Positions 22,966 to 29,689 of a DNA stretch of 32,538 nucleotides are shown here, in pieces. Positions within the stretch are counted from its first letter, which is position 1; every line of letters starts with the position of its first letter. The notes below the pieces were generated by a model that was not told where the DNA came from, did not search any database, and worked only from the letters and a program-made list of their open reading frames with translations. A program made the position numbers and the translations under genes. Source of the stretch: Candidatus Roizmanbacteria bacterium GW2011_GWC2_34_23. Lineage in GTDB: Bacteria; Patescibacteriota; Microgenomatia; UBA1406; GWC2-37-13. Location: positions 1-32,538 of the forward strand of contig LBPR01000014.1 in assembly GCA_000990305.1 (NCBI GenBank). Direction: 5' to 3'.

Positions 22966-23001
22966 TAGTCTAATTATAGTCGAATATTAGTCGAATGTAA
23001 A
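22966..23001 (-). promoter_or_regulatory. Promoter and candidate operator of the Fic gene
   Basis: Minus strand: -35 TTTACA (23001-22996), 17-base spacer, consensus -10 TATAAT (22978-22973), seven bases to the ATG. Three 8-mers, TTCGACTA (22995-22988), TTCGACTA (22984-22977) and TTAGACTA (22973-22966), repeat with an exact 11-base period from the -35 to the predicted start. They cover one face of the promoter helix, as expected for an operator. Confidence 0.75.
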
Positions 23002-23013
23002 GATTAAATCAGA

Positions 23014-23631
23014 CTATAAATACGAAGCGATTTTTTTGGACTTGAAATAGTCTTTGGCTTGGGTTAGCTGATCAGGAGAAATTTTTCCGGTTTCAAAAAG
23101 ATGAATGAAAATATCGTTTAAATTAATTAGTGCTTCACATTTATAGCCTCTGTTTCTAATCGCTTCTAGATTATTACCAAGTCCCCTATCAATTAAGACG
23201 TAGACTCCAACGATATTTAGACCACTACCTTCAAGTCTGCCTAATACTTGTAAAGCACTCGCCGGGTCGCTAATTTCATCGTCGATAACAACCACCTTCT
23301 GGTCGGTTTTATAATTTCCTTCAATCAACTTTCCCATTCCATATTGTTTTTTTTCCTTACGAATAAAAATCATTGGCCAATTATATTCAAGAGACATTGT
23401 TGTTGCTAAAGGTATATCAGTGTGTGGACCGGCAATCAAGTCAAACGTTTCGTTTTTAAATTCTGACCAAAGTAATTTGGCGGCAAATGTAAGGACCTTT
23501 GGTTGTGAAGTCAAATATTGCAATTTTATTTCATAAGGAAGGCTATCCGGATTTTTACTTTTTGTAAAAGTAATCGCTCCTGTCTCATAAAGTAAATCGA
23601 TTAGTTTTTGTTTTGATTTTATATCTATCAT
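23014..23631 (-). CDS. PyrE-like phosphoribosyltransferase, divergent paralogue
   Basis: This is the third and most divergent of three tandem orotate-phosphoribosyltransferase-like genes (205 residues). The catalytic-loop segment [19 protein letters not shown] is intact, matching the K-x-x-K-x-x-G pattern of OPRTases. The PRPP-binding motif reads VVVIDDEISDPASALQ, where Val is replaced by Glu and the following TxG by DPA, and the strand before it has AGPHTDIPLAT instead of G(V/I)PYxAxPxAT. It may have lost OPRT activity, changed substrate, or act as a subunit or regulator. It starts four bases after the middle paralogue's stop. Confidence 0.78.
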   Translation of the reverse strand: MIDIKSKQKLIDLLYETGAITFTKSKNPDSLPYEIKLQYLTSQPKVLTFAAKLLWSEFKNETFDLIAGPHTDIPLATTMSLEYNWPMIFIRKEKKQYGMGKLIEGNYKTDQKVVVIDDEISDPASALQVLGRLEGSGLNIVGVYVLIDRGLGNNLEAIRNRGYKCEALINLNDIFIHLFETGKISPDQLTQAKDYFKSKKIASYL

Positions 23632-23635
23632 ATAT

Positions 23636-24307
23636 TTATTTAACCGTCTGTTTATGCTTCGGCAAATTTTTATTATTTTTTAACTCAGCGTTAGATGAGG
23701 TTTTCATAATAAATTTTTGACATTCTGAAAGTTGCTCATAAGTAATTCTTCCATGTTTATAAAGAACTTCCAAAACTTCTTCCATATTGGTAATTGCAGT
23801 ACAATCATAGCCTTTATTTCTGACTGTTTGTGGCCCGCCTTGGCCTCGATCAAGTAAAACTATAATTTGACTTACTTCCAGACCGACCTCTTCAATTGGT
23901 TTGATTGTTTCAAATTTACTGGCTCCGTCGGAAATAACGTCGTCGATAATGACAACGTGTTGTCCTTTATGATAAATACCTTCAATTATCTTCCCTTTAC
24001 CATAATCTTTTTTTTCTTTGCGCAAAAATATCATTGGCCGCCCATAACGAATAGAAATAGCTGTTGACATAGGGAGTGCAGCATATGGGATTCCAGCAAT
24101 CAAGTCAAACGGTTTTAATCTGATTTTTTCCCAAAGGACTTCGGCAACCAGTTCGAGTAAATGTGGAAAAGTTACTAAAAGACGAAGATCAATGTAATAA
24201 GGACTTAAAATCCCTGATTTTAATTTGAATTTACCAAAATCAATAATGTGTACCTCGTGAAGATCAAGGATCATCTTTTCTTTCATTTTCGAATCAAAGA
24301 TGTTCAT
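23636..24307 (-). CDS. pyrE: Orotate phosphoribosyltransferase-like, middle paralogue
   Basis: OPRTase joins orotate and PRPP to give OMP. This 223-residue copy has the orotate/phosphate-binding FDLIAGIPYAALPMSTAISI, the catalytic loop MIFLRKEKKDYGKGKIIEG and the PRPP motif VVIIDDVISDGASKFE, with D-G in place of the usual T-G. The ending IIVLLDRGQGG is also conserved. It has a longer C-terminal tail (SSNAELKNNKNLPKHKQTVK) than its neighbours. The loop with Tyr-Gly rather than His-Gly resembles that of eukaryotic UMP synthases. It lies 27 bases after the first paralogue. Which of the two well-conserved copies is the main OPRT cannot be decided here. Confidence 0.85.
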   Translation of the reverse strand: MNIFDSKMKEKMILDLHEVHIIDFGKFKLKSGILSPYYIDLRLLVTFPHLLELVAEVLWEKIRLKPFDLIAGIPYAALPMSTAISIRYGRPMIFLRKEKKDYGKGKIIEGIYHKGQHVVIIDDVISDGASKFETIKPIEEVGLEVSQIIVLLDRGQGGPQTVRNKGYDCTAITNMEEVLEVLYKHGRITYEQLSECQKFIMKTSSNAELKNNKNLPKHKQTVK

Positions 24308-24334
24308 ATTTTTTGATTAGCCTATTGTAGCATA

Positions 24335-24967
24335 CTATTTGTTTTTTTTCAATATTTCTTTCCTTGATTCCTCGGTAAAGCTTAAGCATTTTTTAGCCAT
24401 TTCTTCATTTATCCTTTTGTGCTTTAGTAATATATGAAAAACTTCTTTGACATTGTAAATAACATGGCAGTTATAACCGCCTTTTTTTAAAATCTCCGGA
24501 CCACCCTGCATGCGATCCAACAAAACAACAATATCATTTATTTTTAATCCTGCATCCGAGACTGGCTTAATGGTTTCGAATTTGCTATCACCATTGGTGA
24601 TTACATCATCAACTATAATTGCTTTTTGTCCCTGGTGATAATTACCTTCGATCAATTTTCCCGTTCCATAGGATTTTTTTTCTTTGCGGATAAAAATCAT
24701 ATGCTGATTTTCATTAAGTGAAATAGCCGTGGCAATTGGAATGGCTGTATATGGAACACCAACAATTACATCAAAATATAAGGTTCTCATTGTTTCCCAA
24801 AAAACTTCAGCCGTCAATTTTAAAAGATAAGGATAAGAAACCAAAACTCTAAGATCAATGTAATACGGGGATATCATTCCCGACTTAAGCTTAAATTCAC
24901 CAAACTTAACCCCGTTAACAGAAAACAAATCGAGAATTAGTTTTTCTCTTTGGGAAATTTTATCCAT
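24335..24967 (-). CDS. pyrE: Orotate phosphoribosyltransferase-like, first paralogue
   Basis: This 210-residue copy is the first of the three. It has [20 protein letters not shown], the catalytic loop [19 protein letters not shown] and the PRPP motif [16 protein letters not shown], the closest of the three to the OPRT consensus VDDVITTGxS. The usual DR-x-x-GG region is VLLDRMQGG. On that basis it is the best candidate for the working PyrE. It follows the hydroxyacid dehydrogenase by 34 bases, within the run that began with pyrC. Confidence 0.88.
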   Translation of the reverse strand: MDKISQREKLILDLFSVNGVKFGEFKLKSGMISPYYIDLRVLVSYPYLLKLTAEVFWETMRTLYFDVIVGVPYTAIPIATAISLNENQHMIFIRKEKKSYGTGKLIEGNYHQGQKAIIVDDVITNGDSKFETIKPVSDAGLKINDIVVLLDRMQGGPEILKKGGYNCHVIYNVKEVFHILLKHKRINEEMAKKCLSFTEESRKEILKKNK

Positions 24968-25001
24968 AAGATTTTATTTTAAAACTAATAATTTTTCTAA
25001 C

Positions 25002-25901
25002 TCAAAACAAATAATCTTTAATATATTTTTCCGTTATCTTGGCGATTGTTTGTACTGAGTCATCGGTGTAAAAACCTATATGAGGAGTAATAATAATATT
25101 TTTGTGTTTTAGTAAAATATGTTTTTTACTAAAAGATTTTTCACCTTCAACCACGTCTAAACAAACTGCTTTAAATTTTTTTACTTGTTTAATTAAAGCT
25201 TTAGTGTCAATTATTTCTCCCCGCGACGTATTAACTAAAATTGCTCCTTTTTTTATTAAATCTATTTCCTTCTCCCCGATGAGATGAAAAGTTGATTTAA
25301 AAAAAGGCACGTGAATGGAAATAAGATCAGAATTTCTTAAAAGGTTTTCTAAAGAGACATAGGAAAAATTTAGTTCTTTAGCCGCTTTTTCATTTTTTAC
25401 AATATCGTAACCTATCACTTTTAAACCAAAACCACTAACTAATTTAATTAATTCTAATCCAATTTTACCTGTTCCGATTATTCCTAAAACTTTATCCTTA
25501 AAAGAAGTTCCTAAAAAAAATTCGTAGAAAAATTTTCCCTGATGAACTTCTTTGTTGGCTTGAACAATATTTCTGGCACCTGCCATAAGTAAAGCCAATG
25601 CATGCTCGGCAATATTACTGGCTCCATAATTAGGAATATTTTTAACAATAATTTTTCTTTTTTCACAAGCAGTTAAATCAACATGATCTACCCCAACGGT
25701 TCTGGTAATGATTAACTTTAATTTCGGAAATTCACTTAAAATTTTTTCGTTTATGACAGATTGCGACTTAAAAGTGATTATTTCAATATTTTCTTTTTTA
25801 ACAACTTTTTCAAGGTTGTCGAGAGTTAATGAAAAAGAAAACAATTTACCACTTAAATACTTTTTTATTTCCGAATCAACGTCAAAATGAATAATTTTCA
25901 T
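25002..25901 (-). CDS. D-2-hydroxyacid dehydrogenase (NAD-dependent)
   Basis: The 299-residue enzyme belongs to the D-isomer-specific 2-hydroxyacid dehydrogenases. The NAD-binding GTGKIG (143-148) is preceded by VLGI and followed by the acidic GYD. Catalytic residues are R227 in VNTSRGE, a Glu in DVVEGE (about 252) and H274 in ITPHIGFYT; SRTVGVDHVDL and NYGASNIAEHALALLMAGAR match the N-terminal half. Substrates in the family include lactate, glycerate, phosphoglycerate and phosphonates; none is specified here. Its 5' end overlaps the pyrK stop by four bases (ATGA), which ties it to the pyr operon, where it has no obvious step to perform. Confidence 0.9.
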   Translation of the reverse strand: MKIIHFDVDSEIKKYLSGKLFSFSLTLDNLEKVVKKENIEIITFKSQSVINEKILSEFPKLKLIITRTVGVDHVDLTACEKRKIIVKNIPNYGASNIAEHALALLMAGARNIVQANKEVHQGKFFYEFFLGTSFKDKVLGIIGTGKIGLELIKLVSGFGLKVIGYDIVKNEKAAKELNFSYVSLENLLRNSDLISIHVPFFKSTFHLIGEKEIDLIKKGAILVNTSRGEIIDTKALIKQVKKFKAVCLDVVEGEKSFSKKHILLKHKNIIITPHIGFYTDDSVQTIAKITEKYIKDYLF

Positions 25902-26626
25902 AATAATACTTTACCTTCAAATATCGGCCCTTCTTTGCAAACAATTAAGCCGTTAACACAGCATTCTCCACAAATGCCAAAACCACCGCATTTGAAAAAA
26001 CTTTCAAGACTTACTTGGCAAAAGATTTTTTTAGTGTGAGATAGCTGGGCGATTTTTTTCATCATAATCATCGGTCCGCAAGAATAAACAGCCTTAAATT
26101 TTTTTCTATTTAAAAGGTCTTCGGTAAGTTGGGTGGTAAAACCCTTAAATCCGGCGGATCCGTCGTCGGTTGTCACTAAAACTTTACAACCTAACTTTTT
26201 GAACTTTGTCACAAAAGGCAGTTCCTTTTTTGTCCTGGCGCCAATGACAACAGTGATATTTTTTCTTTTTTCAGGTGAAATTGATGAGGCCAAAAAATAT
26301 AAAGGAACAACTCCATAACCACCGCCAATCAATAATATTTTTCCGCTTTTGATTTTAAAAGATTGACCGTAAGGGCCTCTGAACGTTACTTTATCCCCTA
26401 CCTTTAATTTATGAATTATTTCTGTAGTTGGACCAATCTTGGCAATGGACAACATTAAAGGCGAAGGTTTGACAATACCAAAAGGTTTTTCATTGAATCC
26501 GGGAAGCCAAATCATGACATACTGTCCCGGCTCGGCCCTGATTGAACTATCAAGAATAAAATTCTTAACCTTAGGTGTTTCTATCTCAACTGACTTTATT
26601 TTTGCTGTTTGATAAATATTATTCAT
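25898..26626 (-). CDS. pyrK: Dihydroorotate dehydrogenase electron-transfer subunit
   Basis: PyrK passes electrons from PyrD's FMN to NAD+ through FAD and a 2Fe-2S cluster. This 242-residue protein has the ferredoxin-reductase-type FAD region (EPGQYVMIWLPG), the flavin/NAD segment ILLIGGGYGVVPLYFLA, YSCGPMIMMKKIA, and the C-terminal Cys cluster with C213, C219, C222 (or C223) and C230 ending in CKEGPIFEG. The start overlaps the pyrD stop by four bases and its stop overlaps the dehydrogenase start by four. Together with PyrD it forms the class 1B enzyme. Confidence 0.93.
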   Translation of the reverse strand: MNNIYQTAKIKSVEIETPKVKNFILDSSIRAEPGQYVMIWLPGFNEKPFGIVKPSPLMLSIAKIGPTTEIIHKLKVGDKVTFRGPYGQSFKIKSGKILLIGGGYGVVPLYFLASSISPEKRKNITVVIGARTKKELPFVTKFKKLGCKVLVTTDDGSAGFKGFTTQLTEDLLNRKKFKAVYSCGPMIMMKKIAQLSHTKKIFCQVSLESFFKCGGFGICGECCVNGLIVCKEGPIFEGKVLL

Positions 26627-27540
26627 GTTTTATGCACAATTCCGCGTAAACTTTTAAGGTCTTTAAAATTATTGGTCTTTAACCATCTCTCAATTTCTTG
26701 ACAGACTTTTTGAAAAACTGACAAACCGCGGTAATAGATTCCGGTACCTATACCGACGGCAGTCGCACCGGCCATGACCGCTTCAATCACATCCTCACCG
26801 GTCATTATGCCGCCGGTGGCAATAATGGGAATTTTGACCGCTTTGTAAAGATCAAAAACCGATCTGATGGTAATCGGCTTAATTGCCGGCCCGCTCATCC
26901 CTCCGATTTTAAATGCCAGAATGGGAAAAGCGCGATTAATATCTATTCTCATGCCCGGTCCTAAAGTATTTCCCATATTTATTATGTCAGCTCCGGCTGA
27001 TTCGGCTGCCTTGGCCACTTCTCCTATGGCTTCAATTGAAGGCGAAAGCTTTACTGAAAGAGGTAATTTGGTTTTTTTTCGGACCGCTTTGGTGATTTCT
27101 ACTGTTGCTTTTGGACTACCTTGTCCAGCTAAAAGTCCATAACCTGGTGTGTGAGGGCAGGAAAGAACGATTTCCAGTGCCTTGATTGGTGTTTCTTGGA
27201 TTTTTTCTGTTAATTTAGCAAACTCAAAAGCATCAGCGGCAACGATGCTCCCAATTAATGGGATTTCTTCATCCCATTTCCTGAACTCTTCAATACCATG
27301 GTCGATGCCTTTATTGGCGTAGCCAACTGCATTCATAAAAACGCCTTCAGTTGCTTCGATTAGAATTGGGTTGTTATGGCCTTTTCTCGGTTCGCTCGTT
27401 AACGACTTAATTGTCACGGCGCCGGCTCCTCCTTTAACCACTCTTTTTAAAGTCGCCACATCTAAACCAAGAATCCCTGATGCAAGTATTGTTGGATTCT
27501 TTAGTTTTATTCCGGCAAGATTAACTGATAAATCTACCAT
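26623..27540 (-). CDS. pyrD: Dihydroorotate dehydrogenase, class 1B catalytic subunit
   Basis: PyrD oxidises dihydroorotate to orotate at FMN. At 305 residues it has the class 1 catalytic cysteine C128 in LEIVLSCPHTPGYG; a cysteine rather than a serine marks the soluble class 1. It also has the FMN/orotate residues in SVKLSPS, INMGNTLGPGM, GGMSGPAIKPI, IIATGGIMTGEDVIEAVMAGATAVGIGTG. The adjacent pyrK makes this class 1B, using NAD+ rather than fumarate. It overlaps pyrC by seven bases and pyrK by four, a tight translationally coupled unit. Confidence 0.95.
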   Translation of the reverse strand: MVDLSVNLAGIKLKNPTILASGILGLDVATLKRVVKGGAGAVTIKSLTSEPRKGHNNPILIEATEGVFMNAVGYANKGIDHGIEEFRKWDEEIPLIGSIVAADAFEFAKLTEKIQETPIKALEIVLSCPHTPGYGLLAGQGSPKATVEITKAVRKKTKLPLSVKLSPSIEAIGEVAKAAESAGADIINMGNTLGPGMRIDINRAFPILAFKIGGMSGPAIKPITIRSVFDLYKAVKIPIIATGGIMTGEDVIEAVMAGATAVGIGTGIYYRGLSVFQKVCQEIERWLKTNNFKDLKSLRGIVHKT

Positions 27541-28598
27541 ATTGGTTTAATCACTTCTCCAAAACCAGATTTAACTAATAATTTTCCGTCTTCAAAAACT
27601 TTTATTCCTCGAATAAAAACTCTTTTTACCCTACCTTTTACTTTCCAGCCATTAAATGGTGACCAACCGCATTTTGTCAATAATTTTTTATTATCAATAA
27701 TATACTCTTTTTTTTCATCAACTTCTACCCAAGTATTGTTATTAGTTTTTATGTTAAAAATCCTTTTCGGATTTTCAAAACATAGTTCGATTAATCGATT
27801 AATCGATAATTTATTTTCGGAAACAGCTGTTAATAAAAGCGGTAAAGTTGTTTCCAAACCCGGAACACCGAACGGTGGGTTTCCGCCAGCTGGCGGATGA
27901 TTTTTTTCTTCAATTGTGTGAGGCGCATGGTCAGACTCAATTACGTCAATCCAGTTGAGATTCTCCCACAAAAATTCTTTGTATCCTTTCTCTATTTTAG
28001 GCTTCATCATTCCAAAGGGACCCAATTTGTTAGTATCATTCCAAGAAAGAAACAAATGATGCGGAGTAACGCCGCAGGTAACCACTAATCCATGGCGTTT
28101 TGCTTTAATAACGGTTTTTAATTCAAATTTTGTTGAAACATGACAGATGTGAATTTTTTTATTCATCTTTTTTGCTAATTTAATAACATTCTCTATCATG
28201 TCCGACTCGGCATGCACGAGAATCGGTTTTTTGCCTTTCCAGGCAACGAATATTTTTATTAATTTTTTTTCATCGATAATAAAATTTCCAGTAGTTTTAT
28301 TGAGATATAATTTTAATCCAAATACATACGGCTCCATCTTCATTAATTCTTCCAAAGAAATTCCCAAACTTCCCGCATAAAAACCAATGTCACAAACGGT
28401 TTTTTCCCTGGCAATTTTTTGTTTTTCTTTTAATGATTTAATTGAAGTGATCGGAATCTTATTATTTGGCATGTCCAAAACTGTCGTGAATCCGCCAGCA
28501 ATTGCGGCCGAAGTTCCAGTAAAAAAATCTTCTTTTTCCGTTTGTCCCGGATCGCGTAGATGAACATGAACATCAATTAGACCGGGAAGTTTAATCAT
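27534..28598 (-). CDS. pyrC: Dihydroorotase
   Basis: PyrC cyclises carbamoyl aspartate to dihydroorotate. The 354-residue protein has the class I amidohydrolase metal site: DVHVHLRDPGQ (H11 and H13), a Lys in FGLKLYLN (about 96), H129 in LVHAES, H153 in CHVS and D223 in SDHAPHT. The GVPGLETTLPLLL ending of the core and a short C-terminal beta segment are also present. Residues 234-241 (HPPAGGNP) come from a 16-base palindrome. It is the first gene of the pyrC-pyrD-pyrK run. A promoter with an inverted repeat over its -35 lies directly upstream. Confidence 0.95.
   Translation of the reverse strand: MIKLPGLIDVHVHLRDPGQTEKEDFFTGTSAAIAGGFTTVLDMPNNKIPITSIKSLKEKQKIAREKTVCDIGFYAGSLGISLEELMKMEPYVFGLKLYLNKTTGNFIIDEKKLIKIFVAWKGKKPILVHAESDMIENVIKLAKKMNKKIHICHVSTKFELKTVIKAKRHGLVVTCGVTPHHLFLSWNDTNKLGPFGMMKPKIEKGYKEFLWENLNWIDVIESDHAPHTIEEKNHPPAGGNPPFGVPGLETTLPLLLTAVSENKLSINRLIELCFENPKRIFNIKTNNNTWVEVDEKKEYIIDNKKLLTKCGWSPFNGWKVKGRVKRVFIRGIKVFEDGKLLVKSGFGEVIKPIW
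27882..27897. repeat. 16-base palindrome inside pyrC
   Basis: TCCGCCAGCTGGCGGA is its own reverse complement and encodes PPAGG. A second small hairpin CACCG-AA-CGGTG (27866-27877) lies beside it. The loop before GVPGLE in pyrC is variable, so an insertion here would be tolerated. Confidence 0.75.
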
Positions 28599-28613
28599 AA
28601 AATAAATGAGGTA

Positions 28614-28653
28614 CTAATAACTAGTGAAGACTCTAATGACAAATTCATTAGAG
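28614..28653 (-). promoter_or_regulatory. Promoter and candidate operator of the pyrC operon
   Basis: Minus strand: -35 TTGTCA (28642-28637), 17-base spacer, -10 TATTAG (28619-28614), 15 bases to the ATG. An exact inverted repeat, CTCTAATGA (28631-28639) and TCATTAGAG (28645-28653) around CAAAT, covers the -35. No T-run follows on either strand, so it reads as a protein-binding site and not as a terminator or attenuator. Confidence 0.6.
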
Positions 28654-28720
28654 GAAATGATATAAAAAATATTTTTATTTATCAAATGAATTTATTTAAA
28701 AAAACGAAGTTTTTACCTTA

Positions 28721-28969
28721 TTATATTGACAGTTTTAATTCTTTCTTCGAAGCCACTACTCCCTGACGGATCACTTCCACGAGTCCGATTGCTACTGGCA
28801 CTAGTAAAGTTGCCAAATTAAGAACCATTGTTTCAGGTGAAGTCACAAACTTATATAGTCCCCCTAATACACCCGTTGTCATTAAAACTATTGCGGTAGC
28901 TCTAGCTCGAGTAATATTCTCCCTAGTATTATTTGGACTTCCATTTAATATCTGTTTTAATTTATCCAT
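28721..28969 (-). CDS. Small membrane protein, two helices
   Basis: The 82-residue protein has a polar, basic N-terminus (residues 1-24) and two hydrophobic helices (about 25-46, TAIVLMTTGVLGGLYKFV, and 48-66, MVLNLATLLVPVAIGLVEVI). A short charged tail, RQGVVASKKELKLSI, follows. No family is recognised. It has a good promoter of its own (28971-29009) and is divergent from the next gene. It sits between carB and pyrC, but nothing in it suggests a pyrimidine role. Confidence 0.6.
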   Translation of the reverse strand: MDKLKQILNGSPNNTRENITRARATAIVLMTTGVLGGLYKFVTSPETMVLNLATLLVPVAIGLVEVIRQGVVASKKELKLSI

Positions 28970-28970
28970 A

Positions 28971-29009
28971 TTATGCTGTCATAATAGCATAAAAAGAATA
29001 TTTTATCAA
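28971..29009 (-). promoter_or_regulatory. Promoter of the small membrane protein gene, with inverted repeat
   Basis: Minus strand: -35 TTGATA (29009-29004), 17-base spacer, -10 TATTAT (28986-28981), 11 bases to the ATG. The exact inverted pair TTATGCT (28971-28977) and AGCATAA (28986-28992) brackets the -10 and could be an operator. Confidence 0.65.
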
Positions 29010-29026
29010 CTATAAGATAAACTAAT

Positions 29027-29055
29027 TTGACAAAATGTTTTACACCGACTAAGAT
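29027..29055 (+). promoter_or_regulatory. Promoter of the gene at 29063, leaderless
   Basis: Consensus -35 TTGACA (29027-29032), 17-base spacer and -10 TAAGAT (29050-29055). The ATG at 29063 is seven bases beyond the -10, so the mRNA should begin at the start codon. The TTG inside the -35 is in frame with the gene and could be mistaken for its start. Confidence 0.75.
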
Positions 29056-29062
29056 TGTCCTA

Positions 29063-29677
29063 ATGACTATTCTATCTGCTCAGGTTAATGAATTATCTCT
29101 ACATGATTTAAGAAATCAGTTCCGTGGCTCTTTACCTCAAAGAAACGCCGATAGAATGTCTAATCTGGGTAGTAAAGTCCCTTTAGAACTGGCCGATTCT
29201 GTGGCTGATTTTGCTTTTTTAGGTAAAACTACTAGTAATAAAAATGCTGGGAATTTTCTAAGTCAGCTCGGTCAACTAAGCGGAACAAAAGATGATGGAC
29301 GTATAACTGAATTTAAGACCGAACTTATTGAAGTAAAATTTAATGAATCTGAACGTCCGAGACAGGCAATTTTTTTAAACCCTGTAAAACCATCCTTAGC
29401 ACCTAAGGATCAATTTGAAGTACAGTCTCCTGTGATTATTTGGGATAGTGGAAGTGAAATTTCCGTTGCTAGACCTTCATTAATAAATCAAGGGAAATAC
29501 TTGATTACAACGATTCATAAGGAATTAAATGTTGCAGAAAATGCTGAAGAACAATTAATAGCGTTTATTAATTTGAAAGACGAAAATAACCTGTCTACCA
29601 AAACTAGAATTGTAAGTGAAAAAGAATATGCTTCGACGGTAATAAATTCGGTAAAAGAAAAAACGAAAAGCTTTTAG
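29063..29677 (+). CDS. Unidentified soluble protein
   Basis: This 204-residue protein has no signal peptide or membrane helix. The first 80 residues are polar and probably helical (NELSLHDLRNQFRGSLPQRN, LADSVADFAFLGK). Residues 85-180 look like mixed strand (FKTELIEVKFNESERPRQAIFLNP, SPVIIWDSGSEISVARPSL, KYLITTIHKEL). The end is charged and helical. I do not recognise the family. The start at 29063 is set by the promoter: the frame is open back to a TTG at 29027, but that codon is the -35 box. It is convergent with carB, 12 bases from its stop. Confidence 0.6.
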   Translation: MTILSAQVNELSLHDLRNQFRGSLPQRNADRMSNLGSKVPLELADSVADFAFLGKTTSNKNAGNFLSQLGQLSGTKDDGRITEFKTELIEVKFNESERPRQAIFLNPVKPSLAPKDQFEVQSPVIIWDSGSEISVARPSLINQGKYLITTIHKELNVAENAEEQLIAFINLKDENNLSTKTRIVSEKEYASTVINSVKEKTKSF

Positions 29678-29689
29678 TCTATTCTTTCT

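Noticed and set aside
28631-28653. The inverted repeat before pyrC as a terminator of the upstream small gene.
   Set aside because: No T-run follows on the minus strand, and the repeat coincides with the -35 of a good promoter.
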